DNA of 37,809 nucleotides from Cardiobacteriaceae bacterium (GCA_030527905.1 JAUMZX010000002.1:1-37809), one strand, 5' to 3'. Counted from the first letter of the stretch, positions 1-8,571 are shown. The notes: generated by a model not told the origin, from the sequence alone. Made by a program: numbers and translations.

Positions 1-155
1 AGGATAGAGATGGCTTTTCCTGTCTAAAAGGCGGGGAATCGTCCAGATATTGGGTGGTTCAGGGATGATGATGCAAGAAAATGAGCAGAAAACAGGCTCA
101 TTTGTGTTGAAAAATGAATGAGTAGATGAGTTGGAGGGTTTTGCACAGGTCTCAA
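1..155. mobile_element. possible terminal remnant of an IS5-type element
   Basis: No open gene is seen here. On the minus strand the stretch begins GAGACCTGTGCAAAAC (from position 155 downwards), which resembles the GAGACCTTTGCAAAA ends that I associate with IS5-family elements of Neisseria-like bacteria (family recollection, not checked by search). The rest would lie left of the window. A short inverted repeat, aatgagcagaaaacaggctcatt, split as AATGAGC and GCTCATT around 87-109, is also visible. From 156 to 302 nothing recognisable is found. The call rests only on the end motif, so it is weak. Confidence 0.28.
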
Positions 156-302
156 AGCTAAAGTTGATAGATTTGCAGAAAAGTGGGGAACGAAGTGGCG
201 CGTGTTTGTTTGAGGTTGCTACCCATATGATAGATATATGATTCCTATTAAGGTATGGTTTCAATTCTTTATCTCAACACTAGATTCAAACAGAACCTAT
301 AC

Positions 303-341
303 AAAAAAAGCATCCCGCTTGACATAAGTCGTAGGGATGCT
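303..341 (-). terminator. intrinsic terminator after slam
   Basis: Read on the minus strand, AGCATCCC (341-334) pairs with GGGATGCT (316-309), and seven T residues follow. The hairpin lies just downstream of the slam stop codon, so it ends the lipoprotein/Slam transcription unit. Confidence 0.85.
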
Positions 342-376
342 TCTATTTACGGTGATTTTATGTATAACTAATTGAA

Positions 377-1915
377 TTAGAAAGTTTTACTGAAATCAAG
401 ATACACTTTACTGGTATCATAGATATAAAAGCGGTTATTACTATGAATCTTACTATATGAGAAAACCAAACGTGGGGTTATGCCAAAGAAATGGATATTC
501 CGATGCCATAATGTCAGATTAGCGTTATATTCATCATCTTTACGTTTGATATTGAAAAAATCATATCCCTTCGCGTAACGTTTCCCATAGCTACCGGTTA
601 AACGGGTGGATATTCCTTTCCCCCATTCTTGCCCCCAACCCAAACGAGTACCGTAGCGGTTATAAGCGTCGCTATCACTACGTGCATCTTTATGACTCAG
701 GTCAAGACCTGCGAACCAATACTGTTTCTGATTTGGGGAAAAGAGGACAGTGTTGTTAAGGCTAACGCGTTTTCCATCAAGGTAATCGTAGAGTTTGACG
801 TGATCGTCATAACTGAACTCGGCGGCATTTTGTAGGCGCCAGCGAGGTGTTAGCCAGAGAGAACTGTTTACGCTTAAACCGGCACTTGTTGCATAGGCAT
901 GCAGCTTTTCATCACCGCTACTACCCCGAGCATAAAAGCGTTTTTGTACGAAAGGCGTTACTTCAACATCAATGCGGGAATTACGAAAGCCGCCACCAGC
1001 AGCAACTCTCGTTGTCACGTCATTATAATTCTTATTATTGAAATAATAGACGCCGTTTACGGAACCATGCAATGAGGTGTAGTAGTTATCGTTCAGAGAC
1101 CATTTTTTATCAACATCCACATCGTAGCTCACGCCATTGGCTTTTTCTTGATCACGGTTGGAAACAAGGCTTCTGCCATCGCCCAAATCAATACGGGTGC
1201 CTTTGGGTGCGACATTATTAATATTATTGTCATGAATATAGCTAAGGCTGCCGCTGAATGACCATTGGTCTCGGAGGTCAATACCAGCTATATATTGATC
1301 CAGAACCTTACGGTCAGCTTCTGAAATATCTGCACTTCGCAACTTCTGCAACTGTTCTTTGGCCGCTGTCATCTCATTATTGCGATATAACGCAAGTGCT
1401 GTTTGGAAGCGCAGCATTTTATTATCTGGCAGCGCGGCAATCAGTTTACGGTATAGATTAACAGCATCAGATGTACGGTTTTCTTCCATAGCAATGATGG
1501 CGTTACCCCAGTCAATCAATGAGTCATCGCGGTTTTCTACCTTAGCATAAATAGGAAGTAATAATTTCAAACCATCGACTTCGTTACGGCGAATGAGTTC
1601 GGTCAATAATTTTTCTAGCTCATCTGGATGGGCCATAAGATATTCGGGTGTAAAAACGATATCTTCTTCTGAGTTAGCCGCTGCATCGCTCGGTAATGTC
1701 GTGGCAGTAGGATGCTGGATGGTTGGCTGTTTGGGTAATGGTGTTGTTTTATTAATACTATCTGGCGATAAGCGCTCATTACCTCGATCAATTGCAACTG
1801 GAATATCACGAGTAGTTGGCGGAGTACGAGTCTGGGCAATACTAGGTGTGGCGGCAGATAGTAATAGGGAGGAAAGGGCTATGTGTAGGGCGGTAGACTT
1901 TGGATTGATAGTCAT
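377..1915 (-). CDS. Slam family outer-membrane surface-lipoprotein assembly modifier
   Basis: A 512-residue protein that should move lipoproteins across the outer membrane to the cell surface. Seen: an N-terminal signal peptide of about 27 residues ending TPSIAQ, a proline/threonine-rich linker, a helical TPR-like region at about residues 90-210 (NLYRKLIAALPDNKMLRFQ and neighbours), then a long stretch of alternating, aromatic-rich strands from about residue 215 to the end, finishing in Phe as outer-membrane barrels do. This is the Slam layout (periplasmic TPR domain plus DUF560 barrel), and the length is close to known Slams. The gene directly upstream encodes a TbpB-like lipoprotein, its likely substrate. 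A strong terminator separates the two. The Slam assignment is confident; the pairing is inferred from adjacency and from the known linkage of Slams to their substrates. Confidence 0.88.
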   Translation of the reverse strand: MTINPKSTALHIALSSLLLSAATPSIAQTRTPPTTRDIPVAIDRGNERLSPDSINKTTPLPKQPTIQHPTATTLPSDAAANSEEDIVFTPEYLMAHPDELEKLLTELIRRNEVDGLKLLLPIYAKVENRDDSLIDWGNAIIAMEENRTSDAVNLYRKLIAALPDNKMLRFQTALALYRNNEMTAAKEQLQKLRSADISEADRKVLDQYIAGIDLRDQWSFSGSLSYIHDNNINNVAPKGTRIDLGDGRSLVSNRDQEKANGVSYDVDVDKKWSLNDNYYTSLHGSVNGVYYFNNKNYNDVTTRVAAGGGFRNSRIDVEVTPFVQKRFYARGSSGDEKLHAYATSAGLSVNSSLWLTPRWRLQNAAEFSYDDHVKLYDYLDGKRVSLNNTVLFSPNQKQYWFAGLDLSHKDARSDSDAYNRYGTRLGWGQEWGKGISTRLTGSYGKRYAKGYDFFNIKRKDDEYNANLTLWHRNIHFFGITPRLVFSYSKIHSNNRFYIYDTSKVYLDFSKTF

Positions 1916-1949
1916 ATTTGTTCTCTAGTTTAGTAACGCAAAGCGCGGA

Positions 1950-1955
1950 ATTATA
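1950..1955 (-). promoter_or_regulatory. candidate -10 box for slam
   Basis: On the minus strand a perfect TATAAT lies about 35 bases before the slam ATG, between the lipoprotein terminator and slam. No good -35 hexamer is seen 16-18 bases upstream. It could give slam its own weak promoter; otherwise slam depends on read-through of the terminator at 2030-2059. Confidence 0.3.
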
Positions 1956-2029
1956 TCGTAATCTTTTTGAGGTTGTTATACATCTGGGAAATAATTATTG
2001 GGCTGAATTAGTTATATAAATAGAGAAAT

Positions 2030-2059
2030 AAAAAACGGTCACCGAAGTGACCGTTTTTT
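2030..2059 (-). terminator. perfect 13-bp UUCG-loop terminator between lipoprotein and slam genes
   Basis: The stem AAAAAACGGTCAC / GTGACCGTTTTTT is perfect over 13 pairs. Read on the minus strand the loop is TTCG, an extra-stable tetraloop, and a run of T ends the stem. The A/T flanks make it usable in both directions. It lies 36 bases after the lipoprotein stop codon and about 115 bases before the slam start. Confidence 0.9.
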
Positions 2060-2095
2060 ACTTTTTCAGTTCTTCAAACTGAAGCTATTGGTGGC

Positions 2096-4135
2096 TTACA
2101 GAGAACCGTAGTTGTTGGCGCCATCGTCACCTTGGAAGGTGTTGCCGCTAGAACCTTTGGTAGCACCGAATACGCCACCCCAGTCACCAGTACCGTAGGC
2201 AGAACCATATTTGTCTTTATCAGCTACAGAGTTGAAAGAACCACCAAGTTCTTGTGCTTTTTCACCGAAGAAAGATGCTTTAAAGGTTGCATTATCATCA
2301 CCAGTGATATAAGTACGGTCAGCAGTACCCACTACAGTGTTACCAGCAATTTGACCTTGGAATTGTACTAAGTTATCACGAGTAGTCGCTGCTTTAGCAG
2401 GATCTAACAACCATTCGTTGTAAACTTTACCAATCAAACGTTTAGTGCCAAAGTTAGCTTGTGCTTCAACGAAGTTACCTAAAGCAAGGCCAGTGGTATT
2501 GTTACCAGCAAAGGCGTTAGGAAGATTTCTAGCAGCACCACCACCATGGAAGCTGTTATCAATACCGTACATCAAAGCATGACCTTGGTAAGTTGCAACT
2601 TGATCACTTGGTAAAGCAGCCATTTGTTCGATGCTTGTTGCATCAGTACCACGATAGAAGTAGTTATCTACAGAAGAATCGTCGCCTTTATTAGCATAAG
2701 GGCTACGGATAAAGCCATCTGGGTATTTACCTTCACCTGCATTCAGGTCTAAGTTACTAGTAACGCGACCATATTGAACATATTGCAACGTGATTGGAGT
2801 AGCACCAATACTATATTGAGTAGCTTTATTTGGTTTGTCTTTTTCGTGTTCTGCGACGAAAGATTTAGCGCCACTATAGCTATTCAAGCTAACTTGTTTA
2901 ACACCTTTGCTTGTGCTGGTAGTGTCTGCATAAGCTAAGTGGTAACGACCGAAAATACGAGAAGTGGTATTGTGATGGTCTTCCCATTTGCCAGTTGTAG
3001 AATTGTAGTTTAATTCTTGACCTAAAGTGGAGAGGTTACCGCCAACACGTACCAAGCCATTAGTAGCTGCAGCACTGTTAGTCATGTTTGCTGGAGACGC
3101 AGGTGCATCGGATTCATTACCAACGCCACCTGTACGAGTGTATTGGTTTTCAAAAGCCGTTTCTGGTGCACTCCACCAAACTAATCCTTTACCCAAACGA
3201 GAAGTTGTTGCTGTATCAAGTGTCACTACAGATTTACTAGTAGCTGGAGCTACAGCAGTAGTATCGCCTCTATAAACATAGATGTCTTTACCATCAACGT
3301 CTTTACCAGTGGTTACTGCAGTACCATCAGCAGCTTGCCATTTAACAGGATCAATAATGGCTGATAATTTTGTAGCTGTGCTCGCAGTAAGGTTTGTTAT
3401 TTGACCTGGATTTACAGTATTAGCGGTAACAGCAGCAACTGCAGTAGGAGCTACACGTTTACCCGTGGTACGGTCAACACTTGCATATTGGTATACATTA
3501 GCGGCTGCAACAGCAGTACGATTAATATTGCCTTTAGTATCTACGTTATTAGCACTATCAGCATGTTTGGTGTCAGTGTTGCCATTACCTACTTGATAAA
3601 GACCAGCAAGTACGTCAACATTCTTGAAGTTTTCAGCTTGTAGGCTTAGACCTGTAGAAACTTGGCTGTCATTAATTAATGTGCCATCAGCATTTAATGG
3701 GTTCGGGTTATCGCTACCATTAAACTGGGCTTTAACCGGAGTGCCATCAGCGCGAACTAAGTTTTGACGAGCTACAACAATGTTAGTTAAGCTTGGGTTT
3801 TGGTCGTTAAGGGTAACACCGAGCAATGGAGAAGCAGAAGCAGGATTGCTTGGGTTGTTATCACGGTCATATTGAGAACCGTCACGACGGATATACTGCA
3901 AAGTACCAACCGTAGTTTGTTTGGTCAGGTCTTTGTCATCTACTACTTGAGTACCAGTAGGGTCAACGATTTGTTTTTCGTTGGTTGTAGTGTCGTTATT
4001 GGTATTTGGCGTTGATGGAGTAGTGTTCGGAGTTTTAGGATCAGCAGGTTTGTTGCTGTTATTGTCGTCACTACCACCACAAGCGGCAACACCAACTGCC
4101 ACCATGATTGCCAGAGAAAGGTTAGTCAGTTTCAT
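2096..4135 (-). CDS. TbpB-like surface lipoprotein, probable Slam substrate
   Basis: A 679-residue lipoprotein. Seen: a short signal peptide with lipobox VAAC, Cys19 followed by GGSDDNNSNK, then a linker of Pro, Thr and Asn to about residue 50. The body is rich in Asn, Thr, Ala and Gly. The last 230 or so residues contain a strand-rich Gly/Asp/Thr domain (YVQYGRVTSNLD, then GKVYNEWLL, and a closing GSFNSVADK / YGTGDWGGVFGA pattern) like the C-terminal beta-barrel of the TbpB/HpuA/Slam-dependent lipoprotein superfamily. The neighbouring Slam gene supports surface exposure. The ligand is unknown: the N-terminal two thirds resembles no transferrin, haemoglobin or factor H binder that I recognise. 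The start is set by the signal peptide, with GAAGG upstream of ATG. Confidence 0.82.
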   Translation of the reverse strand: MKLTNLSLAIMVAVGVAACGGSDDNNSNKPADPKTPNTTPSTPNTNNDTTTNEKQIVDPTGTQVVDDKDLTKQTTVGTLQYIRRDGSQYDRDNNPSNPASASPLLGVTLNDQNPSLTNIVVARQNLVRADGTPVKAQFNGSDNPNPLNADGTLINDSQVSTGLSLQAENFKNVDVLAGLYQVGNGNTDTKHADSANNVDTKGNINRTAVAAANVYQYASVDRTTGKRVAPTAVAAVTANTVNPGQITNLTASTATKLSAIIDPVKWQAADGTAVTTGKDVDGKDIYVYRGDTTAVAPATSKSVVTLDTATTSRLGKGLVWWSAPETAFENQYTRTGGVGNESDAPASPANMTNSAAATNGLVRVGGNLSTLGQELNYNSTTGKWEDHHNTTSRIFGRYHLAYADTTSTSKGVKQVSLNSYSGAKSFVAEHEKDKPNKATQYSIGATPITLQYVQYGRVTSNLDLNAGEGKYPDGFIRSPYANKGDDSSVDNYFYRGTDATSIEQMAALPSDQVATYQGHALMYGIDNSFHGGGAARNLPNAFAGNNTTGLALGNFVEAQANFGTKRLIGKVYNEWLLDPAKAATTRDNLVQFQGQIAGNTVVGTADRTYITGDDNATFKASFFGEKAQELGGSFNSVADKDKYGSAYGTGDWGGVFGATKGSSGNTFQGDDGANNYGSL

Positions 4136-4201
4136 TTTGAATGTACCTTCTTAACTTAAGTTGAAAGAAATTTTTCCATAGCCACAACTTGGCTAGGGGG
4201 C

Positions 4202-4230
4202 ATATTAGCGAAAGCCCTAAGGGTTTGCAA
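4202..4230 (-). promoter_or_regulatory. sigma70-type promoter of the lipoprotein gene
   Basis: On the minus strand TTGCAA (4230-4225) and TAATAT (4207-4202) are separated by exactly 17 bases, about 65 bases upstream of the lipoprotein ATG. The leader holds a small hairpin, TAGCC/GGCTA. No Fur-box-like palindrome was recognised. From 4231 to about 4479 I see no gene or clear signal. Confidence 0.6.
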
Positions 4231-4479
4231 GCCTTTGTCTGCCTTTTTTGTAGTTTTTTTGAAACAATGAGTAGGAGATGCCTTGTTTTTGTAAGGTGCT
4301 GTCAGCGGTTGCGGGTTTTTAATAGAGGATGATGTTGTTGCATCTTTGCCACATTAAAGATGGCTTTGCTGTGGATTTTGTGTCTTGTTGTTATGTTGCT
4401 GTCGAGATGGTTTTGTGTACCACATAGTGGATAGGGTGTCTGAATGTAAAAGTTTATGTGTGACCTACGGATAAGGCAC

Positions 4480-4750
4480 AGCGCTGAATGAACTCCGATT
4501 GCATAGTAGAAAAGCTGCGGCATTTTGTGTTTGTTGGGTGTTACGGTATCAGGGTGATTTGCCCTGTGCTGCGCGTCCATTTGTACGCGCTGTCCGTTTT
4601 GCGGGCGATGACAGGCATCTCGGATGCTCATGACGGTAGGAATGCTGAGTTCTCGCGCCGTTACTGCGCTGCGTGAGCGTGGGCGCCGCTTTCGACCATG
4701 ACGCCAATAGCATGGTAGAAAAGCGGTGCCATTCTGTGTTGGTTAGAGGA
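4480..4750 (-). pseudogene. decayed duplicate C-terminal fragments of the downstream-facing dikinase
   Basis: Translation of the minus strand in changing frames gives pieces of the dikinase C-terminus: AVTARELSIPTVMSIRDACH, then QNGQRVQMDAQ (against QNGQRVQLDGS in the intact gene), then further on FYYAIGV (against FYHAIGV). Copy 2 carries an extra base near 4572 and a missing base near 4683, so it cannot encode the intact fold. No start signal is seen. The pieces lie in tandem directly after the stop codon of the intact gene. Confidence 0.7.
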
Positions 4751-4960
4751 TTACGGTATCAGGGTGATTTGTCCTGTGCTGCCGTCCAGTTGCACGCGTT
4801 GTCCATTTTGCAGGCGATGGCAGGCGTCTCGGATGCTCATGACGGCAGGGATGCCGAGTTCTCGCGCCGTTACTGCGCCGTGTGAGAGTGGTCCGCCACT
4901 TTCGGTGATGACACCAATGGCATGGTAGAACAGCGGTGTCCATGCGGGGTTGGTGGTACG
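4480..4960. repeat. three tandem copies (209-210 bp pitch) of the dikinase 3' end
   Basis: The word CATGGTAGAA occurs at 4711 and 4921 and as CATAGTAGAA at 4502. TTACGGTATCAGGGTGATTT occurs at 4541 and 4751. The spacings are 210, 209 and 210 bases. The copy at 4751-4960 is the functional 3' end of the dikinase gene; 4541-4750 is a full second unit; about 4480-4540 is the remaining part of a third. Point differences and compensating one-base indels separate the copies, so the duplication is not recent. Confidence 0.85.
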
Positions 4961-7231
4961 TGCGACAAGGATGGCGCCTTGGGGGAAGTCGGCAAATTGT
5001 TCGGGACTGGTAATGATGTAAACGTTTCCTTCAACTGTACCCGGACTGCCGCCCAGTCCTTGCCAGCCGTTGTTATGGGTATCGGTATTGGTGGCGGCCG
5101 TTTTGTTGCCATATTCCCAATCAGGGGCGCGATTTTTTGCGGTTTGGTATGTGGCTTTTTCTGTGTTTACGGTGCTACGGATATTGCTGTAGTCGTTGTT
5201 CTTGATGGCTTGCGCTAAGGTTTCTGGCGGGAGGAAGAAGATGTCCATCGGTTCATCAAGGGCTCCGAGGTTTTGTAGGCGTTTGCCGGTTTCGTATGCG
5301 GCACGGCGGAAAGGGATGGTGAGGCGGGTGGTTTGGTAGTGTTCAATGTCGTCCAATGCGGTGTAGCTACGAACGAGGCGGATAAGTTCTTGTAGGAAGA
5401 AGCGCAGTTCCGGCGGGGTTTGTTGTAATAGGCTGCGTTCGCTTTCGTACATGCGTCGTTTTTTTTGCCAGTATTGTTGTTCTCGTTCGGCGTTTTCTTG
5501 GCCCGCCATCATTTGGATTTGGGTGAAGACGGTGTATGGCGCTTCAATCCAAGTTGGGTGGTAGGCATCAAAGTCCGTTTCGCGGTGTCCATGTAGGGCA
5601 AGGAATTGTGCAAAGTTTTGCGCAAGTGATGGTGCGGTTTGTAGGGCTTTTTGTAGGCTGTCGCTATCGTGGAAGCGTGGTGTGATGAGTGCTGGATATT
5701 GGCGTAATTGGCGTGAGAGTTGCCACATGGCTTGGTTTACTGCGCCTGTTTTGCTGTCAATGACGGCGATAAGGCTGTCAAAGGTGTTTTGGGCGTTGTC
5801 GCCGACGATGATGTCGAGGATATGGCGCAAGACGCGGTAGAGTAAGGTTTGGGTGAGTGATATGGCGATGTTGGGTAGGAAATATTGTGTTCCTAGGTCG
5901 TTAATTTTTTGTAGTATCTCCCAGCATTGCGCTAGGTTTTTGTTGTCGTAATTGATGGCGTTAAAGCGTCCGAGTTCGAGGAGGTAGTGATCAAGGTCGT
6001 TCATCCAGCGCAATGGTAATTCGCTGATCCATGTGAATTGCCATAAACCGCCGTTTTCGATGAAGGTAGTCAGGCTAGCGGCATCGCGTAATGGCGCCAG
6101 CGGTAGGCGACCTGCATAGATGTCCACCGCGTTTTGGTTGCCATAGACATAACCATCTTTGAGGCTGAACCATTTGTCGTGGAAGGGTGGGAGTCCCATC
6201 AGGGTGAAGGAGTAGTTGAGTGATTCGTGAAAGCCTGCTTCGCATAGGTTCCATGTGAGTGGTGTTACAGGGTTAGGGAAGCGTTCGGCGGATTCGTCGC
6301 GCGTCCAACGTGGGGCAAAGCGGGTGACTGGTCGCGATTGTAGTAGGTAGAGGTTGTCGCCTGAGTATGCCCATTCGATGTCTTGTGGGAAACCGAAGTG
6401 TGCTTCAGCCTGACGTGCAAGGTTGGCGATGGCTGCGGCTTGTTCGGGATTGATGCAAGCTTGTTTTTGTTGTGAGGATGGTAGGTTAACGGTACCTTCT
6501 CGGACGATGGCTTGTGTTTTTTCGGCTATTTGTTGCATGCTGATGTTGCCCTTTTTGTCCACGCGGTATTCGTCCACGGGAGATTCTCCGGCAACGACGG
6601 TTTCACCGAGCCCAAAGGCTGCGTTAATCAGTACTTGTTGTATGTCGCCACGAATAGGGTCAACAGAGAAGGCAACGCCTGCTGCTTCATCGGCATGTAC
6701 GTCAACCATTTGTTGAATGACAACGGCCATCGCCGCTTGTTCGTGCGTAACGCCTAGTCGTTCGCGATAGGGAAGTACTTCCGCATTCCATAGGCTAAGC
6801 CAGCAACGTTTGACTGCTTGAATGAGGGCTTCCGCGCCGTGAATGTTGAGTAGAGTGTCGTGTAGTCCAGCGAAGGCTGCGCCGGGTAGGTCTTCAGCAC
6901 TACCTGATGAGCGTACGGCAAAGTAACGTTCTGGATGTTGTGCTTGTAATGCTGTGAGGGCGCGGGTTAGTGCGTCTGGTAACGGTTGGGCAGCAAGGTA
7001 GTCCATGATGGCTGCGCTTTGGGTTTGCGGTGTATGATGTGTGCTGAGGTAAGTGGCGATTTGTTCGCGATGCGGGGCAAACCATTCACGGTAAGCAGCG
7101 GTGGTAAGGATGACACCATCAGGGACGGGGAGGCCGCTTTGTGTCGCTTTGGCTAGTCCAAGCCCTTTGCCACCGACGAGATTGACGTGCAAGGCTTCGG
7201 GGTTTTGAAATTCGAGTAGTTGTGCGGTCAT
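4751..7231 (-). CDS. PEP-synthase-related dikinase with rifampin-phosphotransferase-like architecture
   Basis: An 826-residue soluble protein. Seen: an N-terminal ATP-grasp-type PPDK domain (residues about 1-310) with GGKGLGLAKA including Lys22, AVRSSGSAEDLPG and AFGLGETVVAGE; a central region (about 315-690) that I do not recognise; and a C-terminal swivelling phospho-His domain with GGPLSHGAVTARELGIPAV, where His784 is the expected phosphoryl carrier. The PEP/pyruvate TIM barrel of true PEP synthase is absent, so it is not PpsA. The order ATP domain, substrate domain, His domain is that of rifampin phosphotransferase and PigC-like enzymes, which phosphorylate or join small molecules using ATP. 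The acceptor here is unknown. The start ATG overlaps the PAP2 stop (ATGA) and has AAGGAG upstream, so the two are translationally coupled. Confidence 0.8.
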   Translation of the reverse strand: MTAQLLEFQNPEALHVNLVGGKGLGLAKATQSGLPVPDGVILTTAAYREWFAPHREQIATYLSTHHTPQTQSAAIMDYLAAQPLPDALTRALTALQAQHPERYFAVRSSGSAEDLPGAAFAGLHDTLLNIHGAEALIQAVKRCWLSLWNAEVLPYRERLGVTHEQAAMAVVIQQMVDVHADEAAGVAFSVDPIRGDIQQVLINAAFGLGETVVAGESPVDEYRVDKKGNISMQQIAEKTQAIVREGTVNLPSSQQKQACINPEQAAAIANLARQAEAHFGFPQDIEWAYSGDNLYLLQSRPVTRFAPRWTRDESAERFPNPVTPLTWNLCEAGFHESLNYSFTLMGLPPFHDKWFSLKDGYVYGNQNAVDIYAGRLPLAPLRDAASLTTFIENGGLWQFTWISELPLRWMNDLDHYLLELGRFNAINYDNKNLAQCWEILQKINDLGTQYFLPNIAISLTQTLLYRVLRHILDIIVGDNAQNTFDSLIAVIDSKTGAVNQAMWQLSRQLRQYPALITPRFHDSDSLQKALQTAPSLAQNFAQFLALHGHRETDFDAYHPTWIEAPYTVFTQIQMMAGQENAEREQQYWQKKRRMYESERSLLQQTPPELRFFLQELIRLVRSYTALDDIEHYQTTRLTIPFRRAAYETGKRLQNLGALDEPMDIFFLPPETLAQAIKNNDYSNIRSTVNTEKATYQTAKNRAPDWEYGNKTAATNTDTHNNGWQGLGGSPGTVEGNVYIITSPEQFADFPQGAILVARTTNPAWTPLFYHAIGVITESGGPLSHGAVTARELGIPAVMSIRDACHRLQNGQRVQLDGSTGQITLIP

Positions 7232-8043
7232 GTGAACTCCTTGAGTTGTGGTGCGGTACGGTAGGTGATGTATAGGGCAAGAGCGCTACCAACAAGGACA
7301 TCGATGCCGTAGTGGTAACGTAGGTAAATCGTGGCAGCAATAATACCGAGGGTAATGGGCGCAAGAGCTATCGCTAAGCATTTTTTGCCATCACGCCAAA
7401 GGAAAAGGTTGATGTATAAGCTGATAGCGGTATGTAGGCTAGGAAAAACGTCCATTCCGGTAACGCCATCTTTGATGATGGCTATCAAGGTTGGCGCGAT
7501 GAGTCCTGGTGTTCCTTGATCCGGCATGGTGGTGAAAGCAGGACCGGCCGCAGGGAGCGCAAAATAGCCGATGAGTCCAATCAGGTAGAGGGCGAGTAAT
7601 CCGTTGTAGTAGGCGTGTGCCTGTTGGCTATGGCGGCGGACGGTATAGTAGGCCGCGCTGCCAATGATGATGAAGAAGAAACAGAAATAGCAGATGACAA
7701 GGATATCTGTTAAGACAGGGTGTGCTTCGTAATGAAAGTAGGCCGGAAGGATGCTGCCGCCCCAGAGGGTTTGGTCAATACGGGTAAGCAATGCGTCGGC
7801 ATGCCATGTGAGCCAAGTGGTATTGATCGGTTTTAGTAAGGGGAAAACCATCCAGATTAGGGTAAGTGTGAGAAAGCCTAGCCAATGGTTATGGCGGTGG
7901 CGGATGACGTATAGCCATAGGATGGCAGCTACGGCAAGGTTAATCAAAGGTTGTGTTTGTGGGTGTTTTATTAGGGCTGCTGCTGCGAGCAATTGTATGC
8001 CCAGAAGTATGAGGAGAAGGGGAAAGGTTATACGGGGAGACAT
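7228..8043 (-). CDS. PAP2-superfamily integral membrane phosphatase / phosphotransferase
   Basis: A 271-residue protein with about six or seven membrane segments. PAP2 motifs 2 and 3 are visible: FPSLHTA with His204 and RYHYGID with His244 and Asp248. The first PAP2 motif (K-x6-RP) is not seen, as in the inositol-phosphorylceramide/sphingomyelin-synthase-like branch, so it could transfer a phospho head group instead of simply hydrolysing a lipid phosphate. It comes first in a two-gene unit with the dikinase, whose ribosome site lies in the last codons of this gene. A shared substrate, phosphorylated by one and dephosphorylated or transferred by the other, is inference. Confidence 0.8.
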   Translation of the reverse strand: MSPRITFPLLLILLGIQLLAAAALIKHPQTQPLINLAVAAILWLYVIRHRHNHWLGFLTLTLIWMVFPLLKPINTTWLTWHADALLTRIDQTLWGGSILPAYFHYEAHPVLTDILVICYFCFFFIIIGSAAYYTVRRHSQQAHAYYNGLLALYLIGLIGYFALPAAGPAFTTMPDQGTPGLIAPTLIAIIKDGVTGMDVFPSLHTAISLYINLFLWRDGKKCLAIALAPITLGIIAATIYLRYHYGIDVLVGSALALYITYRTAPQLKEFT

Positions 8044-8500
8044 GATGGGGCTGTGTTTGGTGTGGTGATATAAGGGAGTCTTTATTACATGTTATAGCGG
8101 CATTGTCGCTGTTGGAATTGTATTTTGCTATTTATGTCATTTATTTTGTAGCAAGGTTTTAGCGAGGGGGCATCGGGCAGTTCAATCCTGATGTAAAAAA
8201 TGCCGTAGCTGGTAGGCTTTGGTGTGCGGTTAAGCGGTGAAAGTTTGAATTCAGTGTACGTGTGTGGGCATTGGTTTTTTTGTGTATTGGAAGAAGTCGA
8301 ATAACGCTTACCAAGAAAGTACGGGCTATAAGTCCGTGCATGGTATGAGTTTTTTGTATTTTGTCGCTTGGCTTGTGGCGGCTATCTGATGGCTTTAAGA
8401 AGCCGCTATATCATCATCCTTTATGTTCAGCACCTTCATTTTCGTAGGAAGGTATTAGAGATGATGACAAGCGGTAATCGTTTTTATGGTTGTTTGTATT
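8044..8500. other. intergenic stretch without recognised gene
   Basis: About 460 bases with no convincing coding region on either strand. An inverted repeat GCGGCT/AGCCGC lies near 8379-8407 without a U-tract. A TATAAC about 50 bases before the PAP2 start on the minus strand could be a -10 box, but no clear -35 accompanies it. The PAP2-dikinase promoter should be in this stretch. Confidence 0.4.
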
Positions 8501-8535
8501 GAAAAGAAGCAATAGTTTTTTTGAAGTTTATTGCT
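8501..8535 (-). terminator. probable terminator after the DUF1311 gene
   Basis: On the minus strand AGCAATA (8535-8529) and TATTGCT (8514-8508) form a seven-pair stem with a 14-base A-rich loop, followed by TCTTTTC. It lies 37 bases after the DUF1311 stop. The loop is long and the T-tract interrupted, so the call is moderate. Confidence 0.45.
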
Positions 8536-8571
8536 ACAAGGTTGCGCTTAAACGTGTCGTTTTAAATGTGA

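Noticed and set aside
4302-4631. A 109-codon minus-strand reading frame that might be a small gene
   Set aside because: Its first part is the decayed second copy of the dikinase C-terminus read across a frameshift into the third copy and then noncoding sequence; no independent gene.
4751-7231. Annotation as phosphoenolpyruvate synthase (ppsA)
   Set aside because: The C-terminal PEP/pyruvate TIM barrel is absent and the phospho-His domain ends the protein; only the ATP and His domains are shared.
8159-8341. A 60-codon minus-strand reading frame in the gap between PAP2 and DUF1311
   Set aside because: Composition is low in the usual coding bias, there is no ribosome site, and the translation resembles nothing. 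Likely chance.
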